From Rufibacter latericius (GTDB lineage Bacteria; Bacteroidota; Bacteroidia; Cytophagales; Hymenobacteraceae), in assembly GCF_003721515.1 (NCBI RefSeq), contig NZ_RJJD01000005.1, forward strand, positions 62,001 to 126,000: a stretch of DNA of 64,000 nt, read 5' to 3'. Shown here piece by piece: positions 1-8,347 of the stretch; positions within the stretch are counted from its first letter, which is position 1, and each line of letters opens with the position of its first letter. The notes under the pieces are model-generated. The model was not told the origin of the DNA and did no database searches. It saw only the letters and a list, made by a program, of their open reading frames with translations. The translations under genes were made by a program, and so were the position numbers.

Positions 1-481
1 TTTTGGAAGGATCATCCAGGTCTGAGCATTTTTTGCAGAGCGTGTACTCCCCGGTTTCGGCATCCTGCACCAGCGGAATACGGGCCAGCAGGTACCGGTT
101 AGGATCAGAGGAAACCTTGGCCAGGCGCTTGGCTTGCTTTTCCATGGAGTCTTCCTTTCGGGGCTTTTTGCGTTTGAGGCTGTGCGAACCCACCAGCCAC
201 AGGTAGCCGCCGCCTTCGCCCAGGCCCTCAATGTCTATCTCAGAGTTTTTGCCATCAGGCAGGTCCAGGTACTGAGTGAGGTCAAAGTGCACGTGCTCGC
301 CAAAGGAGTGTTCCCCGGTTTTTTTCAGGCGTTCCAGGGTGGTCTGCTCATCGCAGCTCATCCAGAGGTAATCGCCGGTGCGCAGCACCGTGGAGAGGCC
401 GTCTCGCACGTGTTTGCCGGTGGCGGTGATGCTGTTGGTAGGGTCAAACTTCAGTTTAAGGGAGAAAGCACGTTCTTTCAT
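1..481 (-). CDS. DUF3616 family protein, N-terminal part (runs off window)
   Basis: The reading frame starts at ATG 481 and stays open to the window edge, giving about 160 residues with no stop. The visible part contains VRDGLSTVLRTGDYLWMSCDE (about residues 25-45), an EIDIEGL segment and a YLWLVGSHSLKRKKP segment. This run of motifs is what I know from DUF3616 proteins, a family of unknown biochemical function. No signal peptide is seen, so a cytoplasmic protein is likely. The start follows a 140-bp gap holding the terminator of the next gene upstream. Only the family name is claimed, not a function. Confidence 0.75.
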   Translation of the reverse strand, partial: MKERAFSLKLKFDPTNSITATGKHVRDGLSTVLRTGDYLWMSCDEQTTLERLKKTGEHSFGEHVHFDLTQYLDLPDGKNSEIDIEGLGEGGGYLWLVGSHSLKRKKPRKEDSMEKQAKRLAKVSSDPNRYLLARIPLVQDAETGEYTLCKKCSDLDDPSK

Positions 482-530
482 AGTTTCTGGGGCGTAGGGT
501 ACAGGGCAAGTGCACTGGTAAAATAAACCG

Positions 531-565
531 ATTTATGCTTATTTTCAGTAAAACGCAGCTAAAAC
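531..565. repeat. Intergenic palindrome element, copy 1 (degenerate)
   Basis: Centre ATTTTCAGTAAAA with weak outer pairing (TATGC against GCAGCTA). It lies directly beside the terminator hairpin at 561-606. This is one of the poorest matches to the family. Confidence 0.4.
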
Positions 566-606
566 AGAACGCGACAACCCTCTGCGGAGTTGTCGCGTTC
601 TGTTTT
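561..606 (-). terminator. Strong hairpin terminator
   Basis: An 18-bp perfect stem (561-578 with 589-606) around a 10-nt loop. The stem ends in AAAA/TTTT, so the minus-strand transcript gets a U run. It ends the gene at 625-1107. Confidence 0.8.
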
Positions 607-624
607 GGATTCCCGCAAAAGAGG

Positions 625-1107
625 TTATTCCTGATCTCCTTCTGAAGACTCTTCCTCTATGTTACTTTCCTCCCTGGATTTGAAGTTAGGGAACGCGGCG
701 TTTCCGTCTTCCAAGGCTTTGGCCAGCGCCGGATTGGCTTGCAGGCGTTGGCTCACGGCAGGGTCCAGCATAAGGGTAAAGATGGTTTTGAAGTAAGGCT
801 TTTCTGCGTACCGCTTCTCAAACGCCTCCTTTTCGGGGCCTTTCATTCCTTTGAGAGCTTTCGCCCACTGTTCTATCTCGGACTTCATCTGGTTTATCTG
901 AGTACCGGCTTCCTGGGAGGCACTCTTGATCATGTCCATCGTTTTCTGGTCGTTTTTCTCTAAAAAGGCCGCTTTCATCTTGATGGCGTAGGTGTTCATG
1001 ATCTTGTCCATTTTCAGCTCAGTCGGGCTGATGCCCCCGGCCTGGGCGGTGAAAAACAGAAGGGAGAAGACAAGGCTTAACGCTCCTGAGGTTATCCATT
1101 TCATCAT
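625..1107 (-). CDS. Small secreted hypothetical protein
   Basis: A 160-residue protein with an N-terminal signal peptide (about residues 1-23, ending AQAG), so probably periplasmic. The mature part is Lys/Glu/Met-rich and likely helical, and it ends in a very acidic tail (residues 145-160, mostly Glu, Ser and Asp). I do not recognise a family. It lies 82 bp downstream of the adaptor gene of the export operon on the same strand. It could therefore be transcribed with it, but a GC hairpin at 1143-1159 lies between them. A strong terminator follows. Real gene: likely. Function: unknown. Confidence 0.7.
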   Translation of the reverse strand: MMKWITSGALSLVFSLLFFTAQAGGISPTELKMDKIMNTYAIKMKAAFLEKNDQKTMDMIKSASQEAGTQINQMKSEIEQWAKALKGMKGPEKEAFEKRYAEKPYFKTIFTLMLDPAVSQRLQANPALAKALEDGNAAFPNFKSREESNIEEESSEGDQE

Positions 1108-1189
1108 TTTTTTAGTTTATTTAATATGACATTTATTTAGGACCGGCAGCAGTTGCCGGCTGTTTTCTCTCAGGACTTACCCGGTTAGT

Positions 1190-2305
1190 TTACGATGCCT
1201 TTTTTCCCTCATCCGGCGAAGCCGCCTCCACTACTTTCACTTTGTCGCTGGCTTTGAGGCCGTCTACCACCTGTATGTTGATGCCGTCAGACAAGCCGGT
1301 TTTCACCAGTTTCTTCTTGAACTGCTGCGGCCCGGTCTCTACCTCCACAAACACACTGTCTTTGCCTTTTTTCCCGAACTGCAGCAAACCTTCCTTGATG
1401 GCCAGCACGTTCTCTTTCTGGTCCAGCACAATATCTGCGTTGGCGCTGTAGCCGGCCCGCAGGAAATCGCCGGGCTGCAGCATCACCTGCGCTTTCACCT
1501 GGAACTTCACGGCGCCTTCCTCCAGCACGCCTTTGGGCGCGATGTACTCCAGCTTGGCCTTGAACACCTTGTTCTCGATGGCCCCGATGGTGAGGTTCAG
1601 ATCCATGCCCTCACGCAGCTTGCCTACCTCAGACTCGTCAATCTTGCCTTCAAAGATGAGGCTCTTCATGTCGGCTACGGCCGCGATGGTGGTGCCTTCG
1701 TTGAAGTTGTTGCGCTCAATCACTGAGGCACCCACTTTCACGGGCACATCCAGCACCATGCCGTCTACGGTGGAGATGATGATGTTGGACCCTCCGGTGC
1801 GCCGGGAGGTACCCGATTTCACCAGTTGCCGGTTGTTCTCCGCCGAGGTCAGGTCTTCCCGCCGGAGCTTATAGTCCAGCACAAACTTGTTGTATTCCTG
1901 CTCGGCAATTACTTTCTGGTCATAGAGCAACTTCTGGCGGGCCAGTTCGCGCTTGGCCTGCTCAAACGCGATGCGAGCGGTCTGTACGCTGGTCTCGGCG
2001 TTGTTCACGCTCACCATGTTAGGCACAATCCTGATCTTGGCGATGGTTTGCCCCGCCCTCACCGTTTGGCCCGCTTCCACGTACAGTTCCTCCACAATGC
2101 CACTCACCTGTGGCTTTATCTGGATTTCCTTACGCGGCACAATAGAGCCCGTCGCCACCGTCTTCTTCACGATGTTGGTGTAAAACGGCTTCTCAGTCTT
2201 ATACACCACCGGATCAGCGTTCGATTTCTTGTAGAAGTAATACCCAATCCAGACGCTACCGGCCAGAAACAAGACGATGAACAAGCCTAGGAATACCTTT
2301 TTCAT
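1190..2305 (-). CDS. Periplasmic adaptor subunit (MacA/HlyD family)
   Basis: A 371-residue membrane-fusion protein. Residues 1-27 form an N-terminal anchor. The lipoyl/barrel-sandwich half starts near residue 45 (VKKTVATGSIVPRKEIQIKP) and a helical hairpin follows around residues 100-150. The second barrel half, beta-barrel and membrane-proximal domains make up the rest. Such adaptors link an inner-membrane ABC or RND pump to an outer-membrane channel. It is the last gene of a four-gene minus-strand set with two MacB-like permeases and an ATPase, so a MacA-like role is most likely. No TolC-like gene is present here. The substrate cannot be read from the sequence. Confidence 0.88.
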   Translation of the reverse strand: MKKVFLGLFIVLFLAGSVWIGYYFYKKSNADPVVYKTEKPFYTNIVKKTVATGSIVPRKEIQIKPQVSGIVEELYVEAGQTVRAGQTIAKIRIVPNMVSVNNAETSVQTARIAFEQAKRELARQKLLYDQKVIAEQEYNKFVLDYKLRREDLTSAENNRQLVKSGTSRRTGGSNIIISTVDGMVLDVPVKVGASVIERNNFNEGTTIAAVADMKSLIFEGKIDESEVGKLREGMDLNLTIGAIENKVFKAKLEYIAPKGVLEEGAVKFQVKAQVMLQPGDFLRAGYSANADIVLDQKENVLAIKEGLLQFGKKGKDSVFVEVETGPQQFKKKLVKTGLSDGINIQVVDGLKASDKVKVVEAASPDEGKKAS

Positions 2306-2414
2306 TGCTTTAATGTGCTAATGTGTTTTAATGTGCTATTTCAAATCCCCGGCTCTCTTCATGCCGCAGAGGTGTTTTAGAGTCATATTCTATAATTCAG
2401 GCTCAAAGCGGTAA

Positions 2415-3665
2415 TTATTCATCCTTCAATGCTTCCACAGGGTTTACCCGCGCGGCTTTGGTAGCCGGAATAAGCCCGGCTAAGGCTCCCATGACCACCA
2501 ACAGTACAATGGCCATCAAGGCTACCCTGGGATCTACCTCAGGGCTAGCGAAGAAGCCGGCATCTATCTCAAACCGCACCATCAGGTAATTGATCAAGGC
2601 CACCAGCCCGGTGCCGGCAATCAGCCCCGAGATGCCGGCAATACTGGTAATCACCACCGATTCCTGCAAAATCAAACTGATCACCGACCATGGCGTGGCA
2701 CCCAGCGCCTTCCGGATGCCGATCTCTTTGGTGCGCTCTTTCACCACGATGAGCATGATGTTGCCCACGCCAATGATGCCCGCGATGATAGTCCCGATGC
2801 TCACGATCCAGCTGAACCCCGAGATACCCGCGAACAGCCCCTGCACGTCTTTAAACTCTTTCTCCACGTTGGCTGAACCAAAGGCTTTCAGGTCGGTGGG
2901 CGCTACCTGGTGGCGTTGGGCAAGCAGGGTTTTCACCTTTTCTTCCACCACCTCGGCAGGTACGCCGGGTGCGGGAATAATCTTGAAGTGCCCAATGCGG
3001 TTAGGCTGGTTGAACGTCTGCTGCAGCGTGGTATTGGGAATATAGATGGTCTGAGATGCGTTGACAATGTCCTCGCCTTTGCCCACAGGCGTAAACATGC
3101 CCACTATCTGGAAATGGCTTCCCTTGATGTTGATGTATTTCCCGATGGGGTCCACGCCGGTCTTGAACAGCACTTCCTGCACCCGCGGACCTATCACCGC
3201 CACCTTGCGTTTCTCCTCAATATCAATGCGGTTCACGAAACGGCCCGTGCTGATGGTCAGCGGATCTACGTACAGCATCTCGGGGTAATCGCCGCTCACG
3301 TTAAAGGACGAGTTCTTATCACCGTAGCTCACGATGAAGGTTCCGTCCAGACCGTTGCTGGGCGAAAGAATGCCCACTTCCGGCAACTGCTCCTGAATGG
3401 CTTTCACATCGTCATTGGTCAGGTGCACGAACCTACCGGCCTTCAGGCCCATGTAAGGAACGCTGGTACGCTGCGTCCAGACGAAAACCGCGTTCTTGGC
3501 GATGTTGAAGTCGTTGGTAATGCCGTGTTCCAGCCCTTTGCCCGCGCCCAGCAGAAGCACCAGCATGAAGATGCCCCAGAACACGCCAAACGCCGTGAGC
3601 GCCGTCCGTAGCTTGTGTTTCCGGACGGTGGCGTAAATCTCAGCCCATTTGTCTACATCTATCAT
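2415..3665 (-). CDS. ABC transporter permease (MacB/FtsX family)
   Basis: A 416-residue permease with the MacB layout. One transmembrane helix near residues 20-42 follows a cytoplasmic start (KLRTALTAFGVFWGIFMLVL). A large periplasmic MacB_PCD-type domain (about 50-270) and three C-terminal helices (about 285-400) complete it. The conserved VVKERTKEIGIRKALGA coupling segment precedes the second helix pair. It is paralogous to the permease at 3827-5071, and the two probably form a heterodimer with the ATPase at 5084-5803. The 161-bp gap between the two permeases holds a palindrome element, so partial termination there is possible. Confidence 0.9.
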   Translation of the reverse strand: MIDVDKWAEIYATVRKHKLRTALTAFGVFWGIFMLVLLLGAGKGLEHGITNDFNIAKNAVFVWTQRTSVPYMGLKAGRFVHLTNDDVKAIQEQLPEVGILSPSNGLDGTFIVSYGDKNSSFNVSGDYPEMLYVDPLTISTGRFVNRIDIEEKRKVAVIGPRVQEVLFKTGVDPIGKYINIKGSHFQIVGMFTPVGKGEDIVNASQTIYIPNTTLQQTFNQPNRIGHFKIIPAPGVPAEVVEEKVKTLLAQRHQVAPTDLKAFGSANVEKEFKDVQGLFAGISGFSWIVSIGTIIAGIIGVGNIMLIVVKERTKEIGIRKALGATPWSVISLILQESVVITSIAGISGLIAGTGLVALINYLMVRFEIDAGFFASPEVDPRVALMAIVLLVVMGALAGLIPATKAARVNPVEALKDE

Positions 3666-3713
3666 TTTTGGGGAGTTCTGAGTTCTGAGTCTTTAGTTCT
3701 GAGTCAATAAATC

Positions 3714-3748
3714 GTTTTGAACCTGTTTTATAAAATCGGCTTAAAAAC
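3714..3748. repeat. Intergenic palindrome element, copy 2
   Basis: GTTTT at the left and AAAAAC at the right flank the centre TGTTTTATAAAATCG. It lies 79 bp after the stop of the permease at 3827-5071 and before the next gene in the operon. Confidence 0.65.
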
Positions 3749-3826
3749 AGCTTCTGAGTTCTTGGAAAAGAAGATGTGGGGACACCTGTCTGCACCAATT
3801 CTTACTTCTTAATTCCTAATTCATAA

Positions 3827-5071
3827 TTAATCCGCGCGCAAGGCTTCGATGGGTTTGATGCTGGCGGCCTTGAGAGCAGGCATCAGACCGGCCAGAGCCC
3901 CGGCCAGTACCAGCAGCACCGTGGCCGAGACCGCCACGCCCAGGTTCACTCCCGGATTGGCGAAGAACGGCAGATCGGCCCCGGATTTCTCCAAGGCAAA
4001 ACGCATCAGGTCCAGTACACCTACCCCGGCCAACAATCCCAAATAACCAGAGAAGGCCGTAATCACCACCGATTCCTGCAGGATCATGCTCACGATGGAC
4101 ACCGGCGTAGCACCCAAGGCTTTCCGAACTCCAATCTCGCGGGTACGTTCCTTCACAATAATCAACATGATGTTACTTACGCCCACAATACCGGCGATGA
4201 GCGTGCCGATGCCTACTACCCACACAAACATGTTGATGCCGTTGAACAGCCCCATAATTTGCTCGTATTCTTTCTCGCCGTTGTTGATGTCCAACGCCTG
4301 GGCATCCTCCGCTGAGAATTTATGGCGTTGAGCCAACAGGGCTTTCACTTTGTCTTCAATTACCACCGCCTTCACGCCGGGCCGAGCCACCATGGCCACC
4401 AACTGCACCTGGTTAGGCTGGTTGTAGGTATTCTGCAAAGTGGAAAACGGAATGTACGCCCGTTCCTCGCGCCGGCCGCCGTTGTTGCCGCGAACCGTGA
4501 AAATGCCCACCACTTTGAAGTGAATACCCTGGATGTTCACGTACTCTTCAAGCCCGGTTTTGTCTTTGAACAGCACCTCGCGCACCTTCTCGCCCAGAAC
4601 AATGACCTTGCGTTTCTCTTTGATGTCATTCTCATTAAGCAGCCGGCCTACTTTGAGGCGTTCGCCGTTCACCTCCAGAAACTGGGGTGTAGAACCGAAG
4701 ACCTGGTAAGAGCCGTTCTCGGTTTTGTAGTTGATGGTGTACTCGCCCCACAAACGGTTACGCGGCGAGATAATCTGTACCTGCGGCACTTCGCGCTCAA
4801 TGGTGGCTAAATCCTCGTTCGTGAGTTTGATTTCCCGGCCAGGACCCAAACCGGCGTGCGGCATGGAAGATTTTCCACCCGAGAAGAAAATTCCGTTTTT
4901 GGCTCCATCGCCGAAGCGGTTGAACACGCCGTTCTGCAACCCCTGCCCGAAGCCCAACAACATCACCAGCATGAAGATGCCCCAGAACACCCCGAAGGCG
5001 GTAAGGAAGGTACGGAGCTTGTTTTTCCGGATGGTGCCCAGAATCTCCTGCCATTTATCTACATCAAACAT
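3827..5071 (-). CDS. ABC transporter permease (MacB/FtsX family)
   Basis: A 414-residue permease closely related to its downstream neighbour. It has the same N-terminal helix (residues 20-42), a periplasmic domain (about 50-270) and three C-terminal helices with the VKERTREIGVRKALGA coupling segment. It begins 12 bp after the ATPase gene ends, so the two are co-transcribed. The duplication of the permease inside one operon points to a heterodimeric exporter of the MacB or lipoprotein/antimicrobial-export type. The exact cargo is unknown. Confidence 0.9.
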   Translation of the reverse strand: MFDVDKWQEILGTIRKNKLRTFLTAFGVFWGIFMLVMLLGFGQGLQNGVFNRFGDGAKNGIFFSGGKSSMPHAGLGPGREIKLTNEDLATIEREVPQVQIISPRNRLWGEYTINYKTENGSYQVFGSTPQFLEVNGERLKVGRLLNENDIKEKRKVIVLGEKVREVLFKDKTGLEEYVNIQGIHFKVVGIFTVRGNNGGRREERAYIPFSTLQNTYNQPNQVQLVAMVARPGVKAVVIEDKVKALLAQRHKFSAEDAQALDINNGEKEYEQIMGLFNGINMFVWVVGIGTLIAGIVGVSNIMLIIVKERTREIGVRKALGATPVSIVSMILQESVVITAFSGYLGLLAGVGVLDLMRFALEKSGADLPFFANPGVNLGVAVSATVLLVLAGALAGLMPALKAASIKPIEALRAD

Positions 5072-5083
5072 GGGGTGGCGGGG

Positions 5084-5803
5084 TTAAGCTTGCGTATAGG
5101 CCACGGGAGTCAGAAATTCCTCGGTTTTGTTTCCCAGGCCATCGTCCAGGATAAGGCCGTCTTTTAGGCGGATCACGCGTTCGGTCTGGTCCGCGATGTC
5201 GTTTTCGTGGGTCACAATCACCACTGTGATGCCCTGCTTATGCACTTCCTTGAAAATCTCCATCACCTCATACGATGTGGTGGTATCCAGGGCTCCGGTA
5301 GGCTCATCGGCTAAAATCAGGCGAGGCTGGCTGATGAGGGCTCTAGCGATGGCCACGCGTTGCCGCTGCCCGCCAGACATCTCGTTGGGCGAGTGCTCAG
5401 CCCATTCTCTCAGACCCACACGGCCCAGGTACTCCAGGGCGCGTTTGTTGCGCTCTTTTCGGCCCACTTTCTGGTAATAGAGCGGCAAAGCCACGTTCTC
5501 CATGGCGTTTTTGAACGACAGCAGGTTGAAACTCTGGAAGACGAAGCCCAGGAACTTGTTTCTATAATAAGCGGCCTTGGCTTGGGAGAGATTCCTGATG
5601 GGCGTTCCGGCCAGCGTGTAACTTCCGGTATCGTAGTCATCCAGGATACCCAGGATGTTGAGCAGCGTGGATTTACCGGAGCCCGAGGAACCCATGATGG
5701 AGACCAGCTCCCCTTCCCGTACGTGCAGATCAATTCCCTTCAGCACATGGAGCTTGTTCTGCGCCATGGAGTAGTATTTATGGATGTTCTGGAGCTGTAT
5801 CAT
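5084..5803 (-). CDS. ABC transporter ATP-binding protein (MacB/LolD type)
   Basis: A 239-residue ATPase of the LolD/MacB class. Walker A is GSSGSGKS at 38-45, the Q-loop lies near 90, the signature SGGQ is at 143-146, Walker B is LILADE at 162-167 and the switch His is 199. I chose the ATG at 5803 (MIQLQNIHKY). This is the normal family start, and the extra ten codons upstream are not typical. It is the first gene of the export operon, followed after 12 bp by a permease. The 500-bp gap upstream is full of inverted repeats. Confidence 0.9.
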   Translation of the reverse strand: MIQLQNIHKYYSMAQNKLHVLKGIDLHVREGELVSIMGSSGSGKSTLLNILGILDDYDTGSYTLAGTPIRNLSQAKAAYYRNKFLGFVFQSFNLLSFKNAMENVALPLYYQKVGRKERNKRALEYLGRVGLREWAEHSPNEMSGGQRQRVAIARALISQPRLILADEPTGALDTTTSYEVMEIFKEVHKQGITVVIVTHENDIADQTERVIRLKDGLILDDGLGNKTEEFLTPVAYTQA

Positions 5804-5843
5804 GGTCAACGCTGAGTGAAAGGCCCTTAACAAATGAACTTCC

Positions 5844-5883
5844 CCACGGAAAGCGGATATCCTATAGATGCAGCTTTCCGTGG
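5844..5883. repeat. Inverted repeat upstream of ABC export operon
   Basis: Perfect 11-bp arms CCACGGAAAGC (5844-5854) and GCTTTCCGTGG (5873-5883), 18 bp apart and 41 bp upstream of the ATPase start. It could be an operator or a leader hairpin. Confidence 0.5.
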
Positions 5884-5888
5884 CTTGG

Positions 5889-5967
5889 TTGCCTGAGCAA
5901 GCCAGATGTGCTGTTTTTAGCCCTACTTTCTATAAACTTCCTCAAAAACAGCGGCTTGCGCAAGCAA
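5889..5967. repeat. Composite nested inverted repeat containing a palindrome element
   Basis: Outer arms 5889-5903 and 5953-5967 pair at 13 of 15 positions. Inside them sits an element-like core (5910-5952) whose ends GCTGTTTTTAG and CTCAAAAACAGC pair. The same outer-arm plus core plan is seen at 51871-51965. Confidence 0.55.
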
Positions 5968-6057
5968 TTACTTCATTTGTAGCATCCGCCTCTCACTTAT
6001 TACAACTATTCCATGACAATTTTTGCCGGCCTCTCCCCTATGCAGCGGCCGTAAATT

Positions 6058-6092
6058 GTTTTAAGGCTGTTTTCTGGAAAACAGGCCAGAAA
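6058..6092. repeat. Intergenic palindrome element, copy 4
   Basis: AAGGCTGTTTTCTGGAAAAC, then AGGCCAGAAA, gives a good hairpin around TTTTCTGGAAAA. It lies in the gap between the lipoprotein terminator and the ABC operon. Confidence 0.7.
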
Positions 6093-6191
6093 TGGATTAT
6101 CAACAGATGCCGCGAGCATAGCCAGACGAAGCACTGTCCTTGAAGCGCTCTCCTTATCCTTTCAGGATGACAAAAAGAAGACGAAACCATT

Positions 6192-6219
6192 GTAGAGATA
6201 AGACATGTCTTATCTCTAC
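6192..6219. repeat. Perfect 28-bp palindrome
   Basis: GTAGAGATAAGACA and its exact reverse complement meet at a central CATG, with no mismatch over 28 bp. It could form a cruciform or bind a dimeric protein. It lies between the two terminator-like structures of this gap. Confidence 0.75.
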
Positions 6220-6254
6220 CTTTACCCACCCACATCCTGATTTTACCCAACAAA

Positions 6255-6282
6255 AAAGCCGCTCCTGTTTTGGAGCGGCTTT
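6255..6282 (-). terminator. Hairpin terminator
   Basis: Perfect 11-bp stem AAAGCCGCTCC/GGAGCGGCTTT with a 6-nt loop. An A run at 6252-6257 gives a U tail on the minus strand. It ends the lipoprotein gene that stops at 6305. Confidence 0.8.
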
Positions 6283-6304
6283 CATGATTTTAGGTCGAAA
6301 ACGG

Positions 6305-7174
6305 TTATTGTGCCAGCGTCACTTTACGCTCTACGGTGTTGAAAGGCCCAGGAATCACTTTTCCTTGGTTATCGATCAGTTCCAGTTTGAAGGTGTTTTC
6401 GCCCATGGGCAGACCCTCTACCAGGTACGGCAACCACTGGTCTAAGATGAACTCATTGCCGTTGATGGTGGCGCGTACTTTGTTTCCGTCTTTGGCTAGT
6501 TTGGTATTCACCAGGTAAAAGTCCAGCATCACCTTGCGGGTGTCGGCACCTTTGTACTCACCTTTGGGACGGCTATAGAACAGGTGCTGTCCATTTTCAT
6601 CGAACTTAGCGGCACTGGCCGGGGCATTGCCCACGTTGATCACGCGCAGGTCATAGGCATCTTCGTGCTTAATGCTTTCGTGGTACGAACGAGAAAGGAA
6701 AGACAAGACTACATGTTGGCCTGGCTTGATGGCTTTCTTGAACGTTGGCTTGTAATGCGCAGTGTAAGGCTCGTTGTCCACAATGTTGTGGATGTGCTGG
6801 CCTTCTTTGGAGTTGGCGTGCTCGTGGGTTCCGGCATCGGTGGTTTGCTGGCTCAACTGGAAGTTCTTCACTTCGTAATTGAACTGCACCGAGTCGCCTG
6901 TCACCTTGCCGTTCTCCTCGGGTTGGTTCAGGTCCAGGTCAGCATCTGGGAAATCAACGGAGTTGCTGTAGGAATAGACTTTCAAGCCACCTTTTTCCAT
7001 GGGCGTACCCATAGCACCCTGGTGCTGTACTCCGGCGGTATCGTGGGCCATGCCAGAATGGTCGGTGGTGGCGGTGGTATCTGTTCCAGTCGCGGTGTCA
7101 GAGCGTTTTCCGTCACAGGCAGCGGCTAGAAGCATGGCTGCTATCGCTACAAAAGACAAGTGTTTCTTTTTCAT
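6305..7174 (-). CDS. Predicted lipoprotein, function unknown
   Basis: A 289-residue protein. I chose the ATG at 7174 because it opens a lipoprotein signal (MKKKHLSFVAIAAMLLAAAC, Cys 20) and lies about 34 bp after a -7 promoter element. The longer frame up to 7237 would overlap that promoter. A low-complexity Thr/Ala/His/Met linker (about 24-60) follows. The folded part contains the His-rich stretch GQHIHNIVDNEPYTAHY, which recalls small metal-binding or DUF4399-like domains. That resemblance is weak. No neighbour suggests a pathway. Confidence 0.75.
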   Translation of the reverse strand: MKKKHLSFVAIAAMLLAAACDGKRSDTATGTDTTATTDHSGMAHDTAGVQHQGAMGTPMEKGGLKVYSYSNSVDFPDADLDLNQPEENGKVTGDSVQFNYEVKNFQLSQQTTDAGTHEHANSKEGQHIHNIVDNEPYTAHYKPTFKKAIKPGQHVVLSFLSRSYHESIKHEDAYDLRVINVGNAPASAAKFDENGQHLFYSRPKGEYKGADTRKVMLDFYLVNTKLAKDGNKVRATINGNEFILDQWLPYLVEGLPMGENTFKLELIDNQGKVIPGPFNTVERKVTLAQ

Positions 7175-7207
7175 AGTTAGGTTTTCGTATAAGTACGTAG
7201 AAGGTTT

Positions 7208-7215
7208 CAAAGATA
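7208..7215 (-). promoter_or_regulatory. Bacteroidota -7 element (TATCTTTG)
   Basis: An exact TAnnTTTG match on the minus strand, 34 bp upstream of the lipoprotein ATG at 7174. No clear TTG lies 19-21 bp further upstream. Confidence 0.55.
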
Positions 7216-7275
7216 GAAATTTCGTAACTTGCAGCATATTTTAAAAGCCATTCAAAAACACGTCAGGACAGGTTT

Positions 7276-8247
7276 ATGAACGATAAATTATTAGAGGAAA
7301 TCCCATCGGTGGACTTAGCCGATTTCACCTCCGGCGATCCGGCCCGCAAAGCCGCTTTCGTACAGGCCATGGGCGATGCGCACCAAAACATCGGCTTTGC
7401 CGCCCTGAAAAACCACGGCCTAAGCGATGAGTTGACAGATCGTTTATACGCGGCCATCAAAAAATTTTTCGCCCTGCCCGATGACGTAAAGCAAAAATAC
7501 GAGATCCCCGGCCTGGCCGGACAACGCGGTTACGTGGGCAAAGGAAAAGAGCACGCCAAGGGCCGCAACACCGGTGACCTGAAGGAGTTCTACCACGTGG
7601 GCCAGGAAGTTACTGACAACGACCCTATCAAAGAAGAATACCCAGACAACGTTTGGCCTGAAGAGGTAGCCGAGTTCCGGGAAGTAGCCCTGGAGGCATA
7701 CACCCGTCTGGAAGCCGCCGGCAAGCAGGTTCTGCGCGCCCTAGCCCTGTACCTGGGTCTTTCTGAAGACTATTTCGAGGCCAAAGTACACAACGGGAAC
7801 AGCATTCTGCGTGCGATCCATTATTTCCCTATCGAGAACCCGGATGCCGTCCCTGCCGATGCCGTACGCGCCGCCGAGCACGGGGACATCAACCTCATCA
7901 CCTTGCTGATGGGTGCCTCCGCCGATGGCCTTCAGGTGCTTCGCCGTGACGGTAAATGGATCCCGATCACGGCCTTGCCTGAGCAGATCATCGTGAACGT
8001 GGGCGATATGCTGTCCCGCCACACCAACAACAAGTTGAAGTCTACCATCCACCGCGTTGTGAACCCACCGCGCGAGCTGATGAACACGTCCCGCTTCTCT
8101 ATCCCATTCTTCATGCACCCGCGTTCTGAGATGGACCTGACTTGCCTGGAGAGCTGCATTGACGCCCAGAACCCGAAACAATTTCCAGACATCACCGCCG
8201 GAGAGTTCCTCAACGAGCGCCTGGTGGAGCTGGGTCTGAAAAAATAA
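7276..8247 (+). CDS. Isopenicillin N synthase-like 2OG-Fe(II) oxygenase
   Basis: A 323-residue non-haem iron dioxygenase of the isopenicillin N synthase superfamily. The N-terminal DIOX_N region spans about 8-120 (PSVDLADF; NIGFAALKNHG). The iron ligands appear as H202-x-D204 (EHGDINLITLL) and H259 (STIHRVV). The 2-oxoglutarate-binding R273-x-S275 is present (TSRFSIPFF). The family hydroxylates or desaturates small molecules with O2 and Fe(II). The substrate cannot be told from sequence. No biosynthetic cluster surrounds it, and a terminator follows, so it is a single-gene unit. It is probably a general metabolic oxygenase, not a beta-lactam enzyme. Confidence 0.88.
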   Translation: MNDKLLEEIPSVDLADFTSGDPARKAAFVQAMGDAHQNIGFAALKNHGLSDELTDRLYAAIKKFFALPDDVKQKYEIPGLAGQRGYVGKGKEHAKGRNTGDLKEFYHVGQEVTDNDPIKEEYPDNVWPEEVAEFREVALEAYTRLEAAGKQVLRALALYLGLSEDYFEAKVHNGNSILRAIHYFPIENPDAVPADAVRAAEHGDINLITLLMGASADGLQVLRRDGKWIPITALPEQIIVNVGDMLSRHTNNKLKSTIHRVVNPPRELMNTSRFSIPFFMHPRSEMDLTCLESCIDAQNPKQFPDITAGEFLNERLVELGLKK

Positions 8248-8265
8248 TCTGTTTACCGTATCATA

Positions 8266-8297
8266 GAAAGGGGCCTTTAAGGGCTCCTTTCGTTTTT
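8266..8297 (+). terminator. Hairpin terminator after oxygenase gene
   Basis: GAAAGGGGCC (8266-8275) pairs with GGGCTCCTTTC (8281-8291) with one G-T pair, followed by GTTTTT. Confidence 0.75.
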
Positions 8298-8327
8298 ATG
8301 CCTATTTTTAGAAAACAGGCCAGAAAC
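8292..8327. repeat. Intergenic palindrome element, copy 5
   Basis: GTTTTTATGCCTATTTTTAG is followed by AAAACAGGCCAGAAAC. It overlaps the U tract of the terminator at 8266-8297 and precedes the ChrA gene by 20 bp. Confidence 0.65.
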
Positions 8328-8347
8328 GCTTCCAACCCCTCGTTCTA

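Larger units (their letters stand above)
5804..6304. other. Repeat-rich intergenic region
   Basis: No convincing gene here. The region holds an 11-bp inverted repeat (5844-5854 with 5873-5883), a nested inverted repeat (5889-5967), a palindrome element (6058-6092), a perfect 28-bp palindrome (6192-6219) and a terminator hairpin (6255-6282). The promoter of the ABC export operon should lie at its left end, but I see no clear -7/-33 pair. Confidence 0.6.

Noticed and set aside
1143..1159. Terminator between adaptor gene and the small secreted protein
   Set aside because: A 6-bp GC hairpin exists but without a U run on the minus-strand side; termination there is doubtful.
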